64,000 nucleotides of DNA, from positions 5,890,001-5,954,000 of the forward strand of contig NZ_CP108100.1 in assembly GCF_036195045.1 (NCBI RefSeq), given 5' to 3'. The notes below the pieces were generated by a model. That model did no database searches and was not told the origin of the DNA. It saw only the letters and a list, made by a program, of their open reading frames with translations. Every line of letters starts with the position of its first letter. Positions within the stretch are counted from its first letter, which is position 1. Positions 23,900 through 33,723 of the stretch are shown here, in pieces. A program made the translations under genes and the position numbers. Origin of the DNA: Streptomyces sp. NBC_00236. GTDB taxonomy: Bacteria > Actinomycetota > Actinomycetes > Streptomycetales > Streptomycetaceae.

Positions 23900-25264
23900 G
23901 TGGGAGTGGCCGCCGCCAAGCGGGACCGTACGAAATATCTGTATCTCGCCGTGATCGCGGCGGTGGGGCTCGGCATTCTGGTCGGCCTCGTCGCTCCGGA
24001 CACCGCCGTCGAGCTCAAGCCGATCGGAACCGGCTTCGTCAACCTCATCAAGATGATGATCTCGCCGATCATCTTCTGCACGATCGTGCTGGGCGTCGGC
24101 TCCGTACGCAAGGCCGCCAAGGTCGGCGCCGTCGGCGGTCTGGCCCTCGGCTACTTCCTGGTGATGTCGACCGTCGCCCTTGCCATCGGCCTGGTCGTCG
24201 GCAACATCCTGGAGCCCGGCTCCAGCCTCCACCTCACCGAGGCGGCCCGAGCCGCGGGCGAGAAGCAGGCCTCGGGCGCCAGCGAGTCCACCGCGGACTT
24301 CCTGCTCGGCATCATCCCGGACACCATGGTGTCGGCCTTCACCGCGGGCGAGGTCCTCCAGACCCTGCTCATCGCCCTGCTCGCGGGCTTCGCGCTCCAG
24401 GCCATGGGCTCGGCGGGCGAGCCGGTCCTGCGCGGCATCGGCCACATCCAGCGCCTGGTCTTCCGCATCCTCGCCATGATCATGTGGATGGCCCCGGTCG
24501 GTGCGTTCGGCGCCATGGCCGCGGTGGTCGGCGAGACCGGCGTGGACGCGCTGAAGTCCCTCGCGGTCATCATGATCGGCTTCTACATCACCTGCGCGCT
24601 CTTCGTGTTCCTGATCCTGGGCGCGATCCTTCGCCTGGTGGCCGGGCTCAACATCTTCTCCCTGCTGAAGTACCTGGGCCGGGAGTTCCTGCTCATCCTC
24701 TCCACCTCCTCGTCCGAGTCGGCCCTGCCGCGGCTCATCGCGAAGATGGAGCACATGGGCGTCAGCAAGCCCGTCGTCGGCATCACCGTGCCGACCGGCT
24801 ACTCCTTCAACCTCGACGGCACCGCGATCTACCTCACGATGTCCTCGCTGTTCATCGCCAACGCGACGGGCGACCCGCTGAGCATCAGCGAGCAGATCTC
24901 GCTGCTGGTCTTCATGGTGATCGCCTCCAAGGGTGCGGCCGGCGTCACCGGCGCCGGACTGGCCACCCTCGCGGGCGGCCTCCAGTCGCACCGCCCCGAG
25001 CTGGTGGACGGCGTCGGCCTGATCGTCGGCATCGACCGTTTCATGAGCGAGGCCCGTGCCCTGACGAACTTCGCGGGCAACGCGGTGGCCACGGTGCTCG
25101 TCGGCACCTGGACCAAGGAGATCGACCGCGAGCGGGTGGACCGGGTTCTCTCCGGAGCGCTTCCGTTCGACGAGAGCATGTTCACGGACGAGGGCCCCAC
25201 CGAGCCGCATGTCCCCGAAGCCAGGGACGGTGACGAGGAGAAGCCCTCGCTCACCAAGGTCTGA
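23900..25264 (+). CDS. dctA: C4-dicarboxylate:cation symporter, DctA-type
   Basis: Encodes 454 residues. GTG 23900 follows GAGGAG. It takes up succinate, fumarate or malate with protons or sodium. DAACS-family marks: N-terminal LKPIGTGFVNLIKMMISPIIF, the serine-rich hairpin STSSSESALPRL, and the transport motif GYSFNLDGTAIYLT, with about eight membrane segments and two re-entrant loops. The C-terminal 40 residues are acidic and soluble. Divergent from the CitA/CitB-like two-component genes, 130 bp apart, so it is their likely target. Confidence 0.95.
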   Translation: MGVAAAKRDRTKYLYLAVIAAVGLGILVGLVAPDTAVELKPIGTGFVNLIKMMISPIIFCTIVLGVGSVRKAAKVGAVGGLALGYFLVMSTVALAIGLVVGNILEPGSSLHLTEAARAAGEKQASGASESTADFLLGIIPDTMVSAFTAGEVLQTLLIALLAGFALQAMGSAGEPVLRGIGHIQRLVFRILAMIMWMAPVGAFGAMAAVVGETGVDALKSLAVIMIGFYITCALFVFLILGAILRLVAGLNIFSLLKYLGREFLLILSTSSSESALPRLIAKMEHMGVSKPVVGITVPTGYSFNLDGTAIYLTMSSLFIANATGDPLSISEQISLLVFMVIASKGAAGVTGAGLATLAGGLQSHRPELVDGVGLIVGIDRFMSEARALTNFAGNAVATVLVGTWTKEIDRERVDRVLSGALPFDESMFTDEGPTEPHVPEARDGDEEKPSLTKV

Positions 25265-25271
25265 CACACGG

Positions 25272-25312
25272 CGGGTGCGGCCGGTACGGGAATCCCGTAC
25301 CGGCCGCACCCG
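25272..25312. terminator. Very strong bidirectional terminator
   Basis: A perfect 19-bp stem, 25272-25290 with 25294-25312, loop AAT, between the convergent dctA and glucanase genes. Confidence 0.92.
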
Positions 25313-25328
25313 TCTGTCCGGGCGGCTC

Positions 25329-26801
25329 TCAGCCGTACGGGATGTGCACGACGGACTGGTTGCCGACGCCCACCGTGCTCGTGCCGTTGCCGATCGCGTT
25401 CCAGATCTCGACCCGCACCTTTCCGTTGACCAGGTTGCCGTGGCTCCCGGTGGACGACTTGAGTCCCTTGGCCTGGGTGTAGTGCTCGTACCCGTTGACC
25501 GGGTCGGTGGCGAAGTACTGGTACGTCTCCGTCCGGTCCCAGGTCCCGTCGCCCGTGCGGTCGTAACTCACCCGCACCTGCTGGCCGTTCGCGATGGTGG
25601 TGCCCGAGTCGGCGAAGACGTCGAACTGGGTCGAGCCGCCGTCGTACGCCCGGGTGATGCCGGTGGCGGTGAAGGTCTGCGGGCTGTGCGGGGTGCCGTC
25701 GTAGTTGGCGCCCCCGGCCGAGGCGACCGTCACCGACGAGGCGGTGGACTGGGTGGCGCCGAGACCTCCGGCGCTGCGCAGGGCGAGGGTGGAGGAGCCG
25801 GACGGCGGATCCGTGGGCGGGTCGGTCGGCGGCTCGGTGGTGCCCCCGCCGCCCTTGGTCCAGACGCCCACGTAGTCGACCAGCATCGGCCGGCCCGGCA
25901 CGGTCTCGGCGGTCGGGGTGGAGCCGCCGAGCGCGTTCGGGAAGGCGCCGCCGATCGCGAGGTTCAGCAGGAGGAAGTACCCGGCGTGGTCCGTCATGTT
26001 CGCCCACGTCGTGGCGTCCAGCTGGTTCTGGGTGACGCTGTGGAAGAGCTGGTCGTCGACGTACCAGCGCAGGGCGTTCGGGGTGACGGCGCGGTCCCAC
26101 TCGAAGCGGTAGGTGTGGAACGCGGACTGGCAGCTCGCGCCCGGGCAGGTGCGGCTGTTGCCGAGGCCGGTGGTCTCGTTGCAGGGGCCGCCCGGGTTGA
26201 CCCCGCAGTGCAGGACGCCCCAGACGGAGTTGATCCCGTTGACGTTCTCCATGATGTCGAACTCGCCGATGCCCGGCCAGTTCCAGTAGTTGCCCCGGTA
26301 CGGGGAGCCGAGGGCCCAGAAGGCCGGCCAGTAGCCGAGGGCCGCGTTGCCGGTGACGTTCGGCATCTGTACGCGGCCCTCGATGCGCAGGGTGCCGCCG
26401 GCCGGGGCCTTGAAGTCCGCCCGCTTGGTCTCGATGCGGCCCGAGGTCCAGTTGCCCGCGCCGTCGCGCAGCGGCGTGATGCGGAGGTTGCCGCTGCCGT
26501 CGAGGCTGACGTTGTCGGGGCTGGCCGTGTAGTTCTGGATCTCCCCGGTGCCCCAGTTGCCGGGGCCGCCCGGGTAGCCGTGACCCGTGTCGATCTGCCA
26601 GTTCGCGGAGGACGGCAGGGCGCGGTTCGCGCCGTTGAAGTCGTCGCTCCACTGAAGGTTCCAGCCGGGGGTGGCGGGCACGTCGCCGCGGGCGGGCCCG
26701 GATCCTGCGACGGTGATCGCTCCGGCGAGGGTGAGGGCCAGGGCCGTGAGGGCGGCGAGGACGGTGGTGCGTCTGTGGGGGGTGGTGCGGCTCGTACGCA
26801 A
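25329..26801 (-). CDS. Secreted GH16 beta-glucanase (laminarinase-like) with C-terminal binding domain
   Basis: Encodes 490 residues; the start is TTG 26801 with GGAGG 5 nt upstream. The N-terminus has paired arginines (HRRTT) and a hydrophobic core, a signal peptide, possibly Tat. The GH16 domain (about 45-315) holds the catalytic motif with Glu180, Asp182 and Glu185 in GIGEFDIMEN. A Pro/Thr linker (about 318-338) leads to a beta-rich C-terminal domain (about 340-490), likely a glucan-binding module. It would cleave beta-1,3 or mixed-linkage glucans outside the cell. A LacI-type palindrome upstream (26841-26854) suggests sugar-responsive repression. Exact linkage is not decided by sequence alone. 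Confidence 0.9.
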   Translation of the reverse strand: MRTSRTTPHRRTTVLAALTALALTLAGAITVAGSGPARGDVPATPGWNLQWSDDFNGANRALPSSANWQIDTGHGYPGGPGNWGTGEIQNYTASPDNVSLDGSGNLRITPLRDGAGNWTSGRIETKRADFKAPAGGTLRIEGRVQMPNVTGNAALGYWPAFWALGSPYRGNYWNWPGIGEFDIMENVNGINSVWGVLHCGVNPGGPCNETTGLGNSRTCPGASCQSAFHTYRFEWDRAVTPNALRWYVDDQLFHSVTQNQLDATTWANMTDHAGYFLLLNLAIGGAFPNALGGSTPTAETVPGRPMLVDYVGVWTKGGGGTTEPPTDPPTDPPSGSSTLALRSAGGLGATQSTASSVTVASAGGANYDGTPHSPQTFTATGITRAYDGGSTQFDVFADSGTTIANGQQVRVSYDRTGDGTWDRTETYQYFATDPVNGYEHYTQAKGLKSSTGSHGNLVNGKVRVEIWNAIGNGTSTVGVGNQSVVHIPYG

Positions 26802-26840
26802 AGGAACCTCCGGTGGGGACGGTGCCGGGAAGGTTGTCGT

Positions 26841-26854
26841 TGAGAGCGCTCTCA
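26841..26854. promoter_or_regulatory. LacI/CebR-type operator of the glucanase gene
   Basis: TGAGAGCGCTCTCA is a perfect 14-bp palindrome 40 bp upstream of the start codon. It differs by one symmetric base from the cellulose-utilisation box TGGGAGCGCTCCCA bound by CebR and its paralogs in Streptomyces. No LacI gene is in the neighbourhood, so the repressor is encoded elsewhere. Confidence 0.75.
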
Positions 26855-26932
26855 GAGTTATTTAGTTGCACCCGGGGCGGCCGTCAATGGCTATGGCCGC
26901 TCCACTTTCCGAACACGGCCGGACGGTCCTTG

Positions 26933-26952
26933 CCTTGACGCCGACGTCAAGG
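26933..26952. promoter_or_regulatory. MerR-type operator
   Basis: CCTTGACG-CCGA-CGTCAAGG is a perfect 8-bp arm palindrome 14 bp before the MerR start codon, and its left arm holds a TTGACG -35 box. Dyads of this form overlapping the promoter are typical of MerR/SoxR regulators. Confidence 0.7.
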
Positions 26953-26966
26953 ATTACCGTCGGGGC

Positions 26967-27368
26967 ATGCGAATCGGGGAACTGGCCGAACGCGCCGGTA
27001 CGACGACACGGACGCTGCGGTACTACGAGTCACGTGGCCTGCTGCCGGCACGCCGCGCGGAGAACGGCTACCGCACCTACGACGAGGGCGACCTGCGGCT
27101 GATCCAGCAGATCCGGACCCTTCAGGACTTCGGGTTCGACCTGGAGGAGACCCGCCCCTTCGTCGACTGCCTGCGCGCCGGCCATCCGGCGGGCGACTCC
27201 TGCCCGGCCTCGCTGGCCGTCTACCGGCGCAAGCTCGGCGAGCTGGACGCCCTCATCGGTCAGCTCCAGTCGGTCCGCACGGAGGTGGGCGCCCAGCTGG
27301 CCCGCGCCGAGATCGAGGCCTCCGCCGGTGTGCCCGGTGGTCCCGAACCGCGCTGTGAACTGCACTGA
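26967..27368 (+). CDS. MerR-family regulator, possible thiol sensor
   Basis: Encodes 133 residues. The N-terminal winged helix reads MRIGELAERAGTTTRTLRYYESRGLL, the classic MerR start, followed by a dimerisation helix (about 80-118). Three cysteines stand out: FVDCLRAGHPAGDSC (about 73 and 84) and the tail EPRCELH. They could form a redox or metal switch. The next gene, 21 bp on, is thioredoxin, a pairing conserved in Streptomyces, so the regulator probably controls its own operon through the dyad at 26933-26952. The spacing from -35 to start is short, so the mRNA may be nearly leaderless. Confidence 0.88.
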   Translation: MRIGELAERAGTTTRTLRYYESRGLLPARRAENGYRTYDEGDLRLIQQIRTLQDFGFDLEETRPFVDCLRAGHPAGDSCPASLAVYRRKLGELDALIGQLQSVRTEVGAQLARAEIEASAGVPGGPEPRCELH

Positions 27369-27389
27369 ACCGAACTGGGAGGACGACAG

Positions 27390-27734
27390 ATGATCCATGC
27401 AGAAGGTGTCGCCGAGGTCACCGACACGACGTTCGACGCCGAGGTGCTGGCCGGCGGTCTGCCGGTCCTGGTCGAGTTCACCGCCGACTGGTGCGGTCCG
27501 TGCCGCCAGCTGGCCCCGGTGCTCAGCGCGATCGCCGCGGAGGAGGCCGGCCGGCTCAAGGTGGTACAGATCGACGTGGACCACAACCCGGGGATCACGA
27601 GCCGCTACGCGGTGCTCTCCATGCCGACCCTGATGGTCTTCCAGGACGGTGAACCGGTGAAGTCGATGGTGGGCGCCCGCCCCAAGCGGCGCCTGCTCCA
27701 GGAGCTGGAGGAGGTACTGCCGGCGGCGGTCTGA
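27390..27734 (+). CDS. trxA: Thioredoxin
   Basis: Encodes 114 residues; ATG 27390 follows GGGAGGA. It has the canonical active site WCGPC (Cys35, Cys38), a preceding VEFTAD strand, and cis-Pro79 in VLSMPTLMVF. It is a cytoplasmic disulfide reductant recharged by thioredoxin reductase. It is translated just after the MerR gene, probably from the same mRNA. The C-terminus is intact and of normal length. Several trx genes exist in Streptomyces; the number of this one cannot be set from sequence. Confidence 0.95.
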   Translation: MIHAEGVAEVTDTTFDAEVLAGGLPVLVEFTADWCGPCRQLAPVLSAIAAEEAGRLKVVQIDVDHNPGITSRYAVLSMPTLMVFQDGEPVKSMVGARPKRRLLQELEEVLPAAV

Positions 27735-27736
27735 CC

Positions 27737-27866
27737 GCGCCGGTCGCACGGGGCCCCGTACCACCGGTGCGCGGCGCGGGCCCCGTACCACCGGTGCGCG
27801 GCGCGGGCCCGTACCGCGGTCGGGCCGGTCGCACGGGGGCCCGTACCACCGGTGCGTGGCGCGGGC
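27737..27866. repeat. G/C-rich tandem repeats between trxA and glgB
   Basis: A unit of about 27 bp containing CCCCGTACCACCGGTGCG and ending GCGGCGC occurs at about 27751-27777 and 27778-27804, and in diverged form at about 27835-27862. A 13-bp leader CCGGTCGCACGGG precedes the first and third copies. The units hold the palindromic ACCGGT and can fold, so the array may end transcription of both convergent genes. Confidence 0.7.
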
Positions 27867-27879
27867 CCCCGTACCGCCG

Positions 27880-30297
27880 TCAGGCCGGCCGCAGCCACAC
27901 CGTCGCCAGCGGCGGCAGCGTCAGCGTGATGCTGGTGTCGCGGCCGTGCGCCGCCACCGCCTCCGGCTTCAGGGGCTCCTCGTTGCGTACGTCGCTGCCG
28001 CCGTACCGCAGCTCGTCCGTGTTCAGGACCTCCACCCAGGCCTCCGGCCCGTCCGGCACCCCGATGCGGTAGTCGTGCCGCACCACCGGGGAGAAGTGGG
28101 AGACGGCGATCAGTGGTGATCCGGCCGCGTCGTACCGGACGAACGCGAAGGCGTTGTCCTCCGCTGCGCCGCCCTCGATCCAGCTGAAGCCCTCCGGTAC
28201 GGTGTCGCGCTGCCAGAGCGCGGGTGTCGCCCCGTACACCGTGTTCAGGTCGCTCACCAGGGTCCGTACGCCGCGGTGGTCGCTCTCCGCCGCGTACGAC
28301 GGGTCGAGCAGCCACCAGTCGGGGCCGTGGCCCTCCGACCACTCCGCGCCCTGGGCGAACTCCTGGCCCATGAAGAGGAGCTGCTTGCCGGGGTGGGCCC
28401 ACATGAAGCCGAGGTAGGCGCGGTGGTTGGCGCGTTGCTGCCACCAGTCGCCGGGCATCTTGCTGACCAGCGACCGCTTGCCGTGCACCACCTCGTCGTG
28501 CGAGATCGGCAGGACGTAGTTCTCGCTGTACGCGTACACCATCGAGAAGGTCATCTCGTTGTGGTGGTACTTGCGGTGCACCGGCTCCTTCGACACGTAC
28601 TCCAGCGAGTCGTGCATCCAGCCCATGTTCCACTTCAGCCCGAAGCCGAGACCGCCGAAGCCGCCGGGGCCCACGTGGTGGGTGGCACGGGTGACGCCGT
28701 CCCAGGCGGTGGACTCCTCGGCGATCGTCACGACACCGGGGTTGCGGCGGTAGACCGTCGCGTTCATCTCCTGGAGGAAGGCCACGGCGTCCGGGTTCTC
28801 CCGGCCGCCGTGCTCGTTGGGGGACCACTGGCCGTCCTCGCGCGAGTAGTCGAGGTAGAGCATCGAGGCGACCGCGTCGACCCGCAGCCCGTCGATGTGG
28901 AACTCCTCGCACCAGTAAGTGGCGTTGGATACCAGGAAGTTGCGCACCTCGGTGCGGCCGTAGTCGAACTCGAGCGTGCCCCAGTCCGGGTGCGCGGCCC
29001 GCTGCGGGTCCGAGTGCTCGTACAGTGGCCGGCCGTCGAACTCGGCGAGCGCCCACTCGTCGCGCGGGAAGTGCGCGGGCACCCAGTCGACGATCACGCC
29101 GATCCCGGCGCCGTGCAGGGCGTCGACGAGGAAGCGGAAGTCGTCGGGCGACCCCATCCGGGACGTCGGGGCGTAGAAGCCGGTGACCTGATAGCCCCAG
29201 GAGCCGCCGAAGGGGTGCTCGGATACGGGCATCAGCTCGACATGGGTGAAGCCCAGATCGCGTACGTACGCGGGGAGTTGCTCGGCGAGCTGACGGTAGG
29301 TGAGGCCGGGGCGCCAGGACGGCAGATGCACCTCGTAGACCGAGAGCGGCGCCTCGTGCACGGGTACGTCCCCGCGGTGGGCCATCCACTCCTGGTCCTG
29401 CCAGACGTGGTGCGCGGCCGTGACGACCGAGGCGTTGGACGGCGGGACCTCGGCGTGCCGGGCCATCGGGTCGGCGCGCAGCGTGTGCGAGCCGTCCGGG
29501 CGGCAGATGTCGAACTTGTACAGCGCGCCCTCGCCGATCGCCGGCAGGAACAGTTCCCACACTCCGGTGGAGCCGAGCGAACGCATCGGGAACCCGGTGC
29601 CGTCCCAGTAGTTGAAGTCCCCGGACACCCGGACCCCGCGGGCGTTGGGCGCCCAGAGCGTGAACCGGGTGCCGGTGACGCCCTGGTGCTCCATCACCCG
29701 GGCGCCGAGCGCCGTCCACAGCTCCTCGTGCCGGCCCTCGCCGATCAGGTGCAGATCGAGATCACCGAGCGCGGGCAGGAAGCGGTACGGATCGTGGATC
29801 TCGATCTCGTTGTCGTCGTAGGCCACCAGGAGCCGGTACTCGGGGACCGTGGACATCGGCAGGAGGCCGGAGAAGAACCCGTCGCCGTCGTCGAGCAGTT
29901 GGGCCCGCAGCCCCTTGGCGAGGACGGTGACCGAGCGGGCGAAGGGGCGCAGCACCCGGAAGGTGACCCCGCCGCGGACCTGGTGGACGCCGAGCAGCTC
30001 GTGCGGGGCGTGGTGCTCGCCCGACAGGAGGCGTGCCCGGTCGCCGTCGTCGAGCGCACCGGCGGGGCGGACGCCCTGCCCGCCCGCGCGGCGGGGCCGC
30101 GGCGGTGCCGCAGCCTTCCTCGCCCGCTTGGCCGGGGGAGCCGCGGCGGCCGGTGCGGCCGCCTCCACCGGTGCCAGGGTCCCGGTGGCCGGGCCGGCGG
30201 CGGCGTCCGCATGCTCGGCGGGGGCCGCGGAGAGAGGGGCGTCGAGGGGGGTCGGAGCGGGATCGGACGCTTTGCGGGACGGCTTGCGGGCGGTCAC
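27880..30297 (-). CDS. glgB: 1,4-alpha-glucan branching enzyme
   Basis: Encodes 805 residues. It cuts alpha-1,4 chains and transfers them to 6-hydroxyls, branching glycogen or the GlgE-made glucan. The first 85 residues are an Ala/Pro/Lys-rich low-complexity extension, followed by two CBM48-like beta domains (about 95-300), the GH13 barrel with nucleophile Asp474 in GLRVDAVASM and Glu527 in TIAEES, the ISHDEVVHGK motif, and a C-terminal beta domain. It is last in the leftward run glgE, treS, mak, glgB; 61 bp separates it from mak. The start codon could be internal to the extension. Confidence 0.96.
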   Translation of the reverse strand: MTARKPSRKASDPAPTPLDAPLSAAPAEHADAAAGPATGTLAPVEAAAPAAAAPPAKRARKAAAPPRPRRAGGQGVRPAGALDDGDRARLLSGEHHAPHELLGVHQVRGGVTFRVLRPFARSVTVLAKGLRAQLLDDGDGFFSGLLPMSTVPEYRLLVAYDDNEIEIHDPYRFLPALGDLDLHLIGEGRHEELWTALGARVMEHQGVTGTRFTLWAPNARGVRVSGDFNYWDGTGFPMRSLGSTGVWELFLPAIGEGALYKFDICRPDGSHTLRADPMARHAEVPPSNASVVTAAHHVWQDQEWMAHRGDVPVHEAPLSVYEVHLPSWRPGLTYRQLAEQLPAYVRDLGFTHVELMPVSEHPFGGSWGYQVTGFYAPTSRMGSPDDFRFLVDALHGAGIGVIVDWVPAHFPRDEWALAEFDGRPLYEHSDPQRAAHPDWGTLEFDYGRTEVRNFLVSNATYWCEEFHIDGLRVDAVASMLYLDYSREDGQWSPNEHGGRENPDAVAFLQEMNATVYRRNPGVVTIAEESTAWDGVTRATHHVGPGGFGGLGFGLKWNMGWMHDSLEYVSKEPVHRKYHHNEMTFSMVYAYSENYVLPISHDEVVHGKRSLVSKMPGDWWQQRANHRAYLGFMWAHPGKQLLFMGQEFAQGAEWSEGHGPDWWLLDPSYAAESDHRGVRTLVSDLNTVYGATPALWQRDTVPEGFSWIEGGAAEDNAFAFVRYDAAGSPLIAVSHFSPVVRHDYRIGVPDGPEAWVEVLNTDELRYGGSDVRNEEPLKPEAVAAHGRDTSITLTLPPLATVWLRPA

Positions 30298-30358
30298 AGG
30301 GACAGCCTCCTCGGAGGGTGTGGGTGGGGTGGGGCGGGCAGCGGGCGGTCGTGCCGCT

Positions 30359-31753
30359 TCAGTCGGCGTCGGCCGCCAGACGGTGGATCGCGGCCATCGG
30401 GACGGGGAGCCAGTCGGGCCGGTGCCGGGCCTCGTACAGCACCTCGTACACCGCCTTGTCGGTCTCGTGGGCGCGCAGCAGCTCCGGCTCGTCGCGCGGG
30501 TCGACGCCCGCGGCCTTGGCGTAGCCGTCGCAGTAGGCGGTCCGGCAGCGCGCCGCCCATGCGGCGTTCCACGGGCGGTGCGAGCGGGCCGCGTAGTCGA
30601 AGGAGCGGAGCATTCCGGCGATGTCGCGCACCGGTGGCTGCGGGCTGCGGCGCTCCGGGAGCGGGCGGGCCGGTTCGCCCTCGAAGTCGATCAGTGACCA
30701 GAATCCGTCGGTGCCGCGCAGCGTCTGGCCGAGGTGGAGATCGCCGTGCACCCGCTGGGCGGGCCACCCGTGACCCCGTTGCCCCAGGGCCGTCACGGCG
30801 TCGAAGGCGGCACGCAGTCCGGGGACGTACGGCACCAGTGCGGGCACCGCGTGGGCGGCCGCCTCCAGGCGCTGCACCATCGCGGCGGCCAGCTCGTCGG
30901 TCTGGGAGCGGCGCAGTGACGGTGTGGGCAGCGCGGCGGCCAGCGCGGTGTGCACCTCGGCGGTGGCCCGGCCCAGGGCCTGGGCCTCGTGCGTGAAGTC
31001 GTCGCCCGCCGCCAGCGCGCGCAGTGCGAGCTGCCAGCCGTCCTCGGCGCCCCGCAGGAACGGCTGGAGCACGCCGAGTGTGAGGCGTTCCGGTGCGGCG
31101 GCCTCGAACCACGCGACCGGTGCCGGGACGCGCCCGCACCCCTGGCGGGAGAGCGCGAGCGGCAGCTCCAGGTCGGGGTTGGTGCCCGGGAAGACCCGGC
31201 GGAAGATCTTGAGGATGTAGGAGTCGCCGTACACGAGCGAGGAGTTGGACTGCTCGGTGTCCAGCAGCCGGGGGGTCAGGGCGGCGGGGATCGGCTCCGC
31301 CCCCCGGCCGAAGCGCAGCGCGCCGAGGCTGCCGGGTGTGCGCAGCCGCTCCAGCAGCAGCGCGGCCAGGCGCCGGTCGTGCAGCCCCTCGTAGACGGTG
31401 CGGCCGGCCAGCGGTCCGTCCGTCACATGGCCGATGAGCGCGGGTGCGAGGCGCGGGGGCAGCGCGGACCGTACGCCGAGCAGCAGCTGGTAGCAGTCCG
31501 CCGGGGGCTGGTCCGGCATCGTGGGCTGATGGGCCCGCACCAGCAGGTGCAGGAGCCCAGGACCCGTATCGACGGCGGCGGAGTCGACCGGCAGTATCTC
31601 GGTCGCCGAGACGAGCGAGAAGGCGGTGATGGGCCGCCCCTTGCCCGCGAACCACCGCTGCCGGGGCAGCCATTCGTGCAGCAGCGGTCCGAGAGACGGG
31701 AGCAGGGCTGTGCTGTTCGCCAGGGTGACCTGAGCGGATGCAGCCTCCGACAT
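30359..31753 (-). CDS. mak: Maltokinase
   Basis: Encodes 464 residues from ATG 31753, with GGAAAGG upstream; the open frame continues further but without a ribosome site or conserved sequence. It phosphorylates maltose with ATP to maltose 1-phosphate, the substrate of GlgE. The N-terminal cap has LPRQRWFAGKGRP, and the kinase-like fold has the catalytic loop RVHGDLHLGQTL and the metal-binding LIDFEGEPARP, as in aminoglycoside-phosphotransferase-like kinases. It follows treS after 263 bp with a hairpin in between, so it may have its own promoter. In some actinobacteria treS and mak are fused; here they are separate. Confidence 0.95.
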   Translation of the reverse strand: MSEAASAQVTLANSTALLPSLGPLLHEWLPRQRWFAGKGRPITAFSLVSATEILPVDSAAVDTGPGLLHLLVRAHQPTMPDQPPADCYQLLLGVRSALPPRLAPALIGHVTDGPLAGRTVYEGLHDRRLAALLLERLRTPGSLGALRFGRGAEPIPAALTPRLLDTEQSNSSLVYGDSYILKIFRRVFPGTNPDLELPLALSRQGCGRVPAPVAWFEAAAPERLTLGVLQPFLRGAEDGWQLALRALAAGDDFTHEAQALGRATAEVHTALAAALPTPSLRRSQTDELAAAMVQRLEAAAHAVPALVPYVPGLRAAFDAVTALGQRGHGWPAQRVHGDLHLGQTLRGTDGFWSLIDFEGEPARPLPERRSPQPPVRDIAGMLRSFDYAARSHRPWNAAWAARCRTAYCDGYAKAAGVDPRDEPELLRAHETDKAVYEVLYEARHRPDWLPVPMAAIHRLAADAD

Positions 31754-31942
31754 GGCATCGCGTCCTTTCCCCGGGCACACCACAGGATGCGAAGAGTGTC
31801 CCGGATTGCGGCTTTGGCTGTCCGGCTGTGCGGGACGTGTCGGGTCAGGATGGTCCGTACGGACTCGACTCGGGGTGATCGAAACGCCAGGAAGATCCAA
31901 GAACACTACGGAAGTGCTCGATATGCGGGGAAGAGTGCCCCG

Positions 31943-31968
31943 TGCGGGGCGGCGGAAACCGCCCCGCA
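31943..31968 (-). terminator. Hairpin between treS and mak
   Basis: TGCGGGGCGG (31943-31952) pairs over 10 bp with 31959-31968, loop CGGAAA. It lies about 50 nt downstream of the treS stop within the 263-bp gap and could terminate or attenuate read-through into mak and glgB. Confidence 0.65.
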
Positions 31969-32016
31969 GGTGCCGTTCGTTCGCAGAGGCCGGCTGCCGG
32001 ATGGCCCGGCAGCCGC

Positions 32017-33719
<1,703 letters not shown>

Positions 33720-33723
<4 letters not shown>

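Noticed and set aside
22210..25233. A 1007-codon open frame on the plus strand
   Set aside because: It is antisense to the sensor kinase and out of frame with dctA; its Arg/Gly/Ala/Asp-rich composition is that of a shadow frame in high-GC DNA.
28276..30996. A 906-codon open frame opposite glgB and mak
   Set aside because: The minus-strand genes carry full catalytic motifs; the plus-strand frame has none and no ribosome site.
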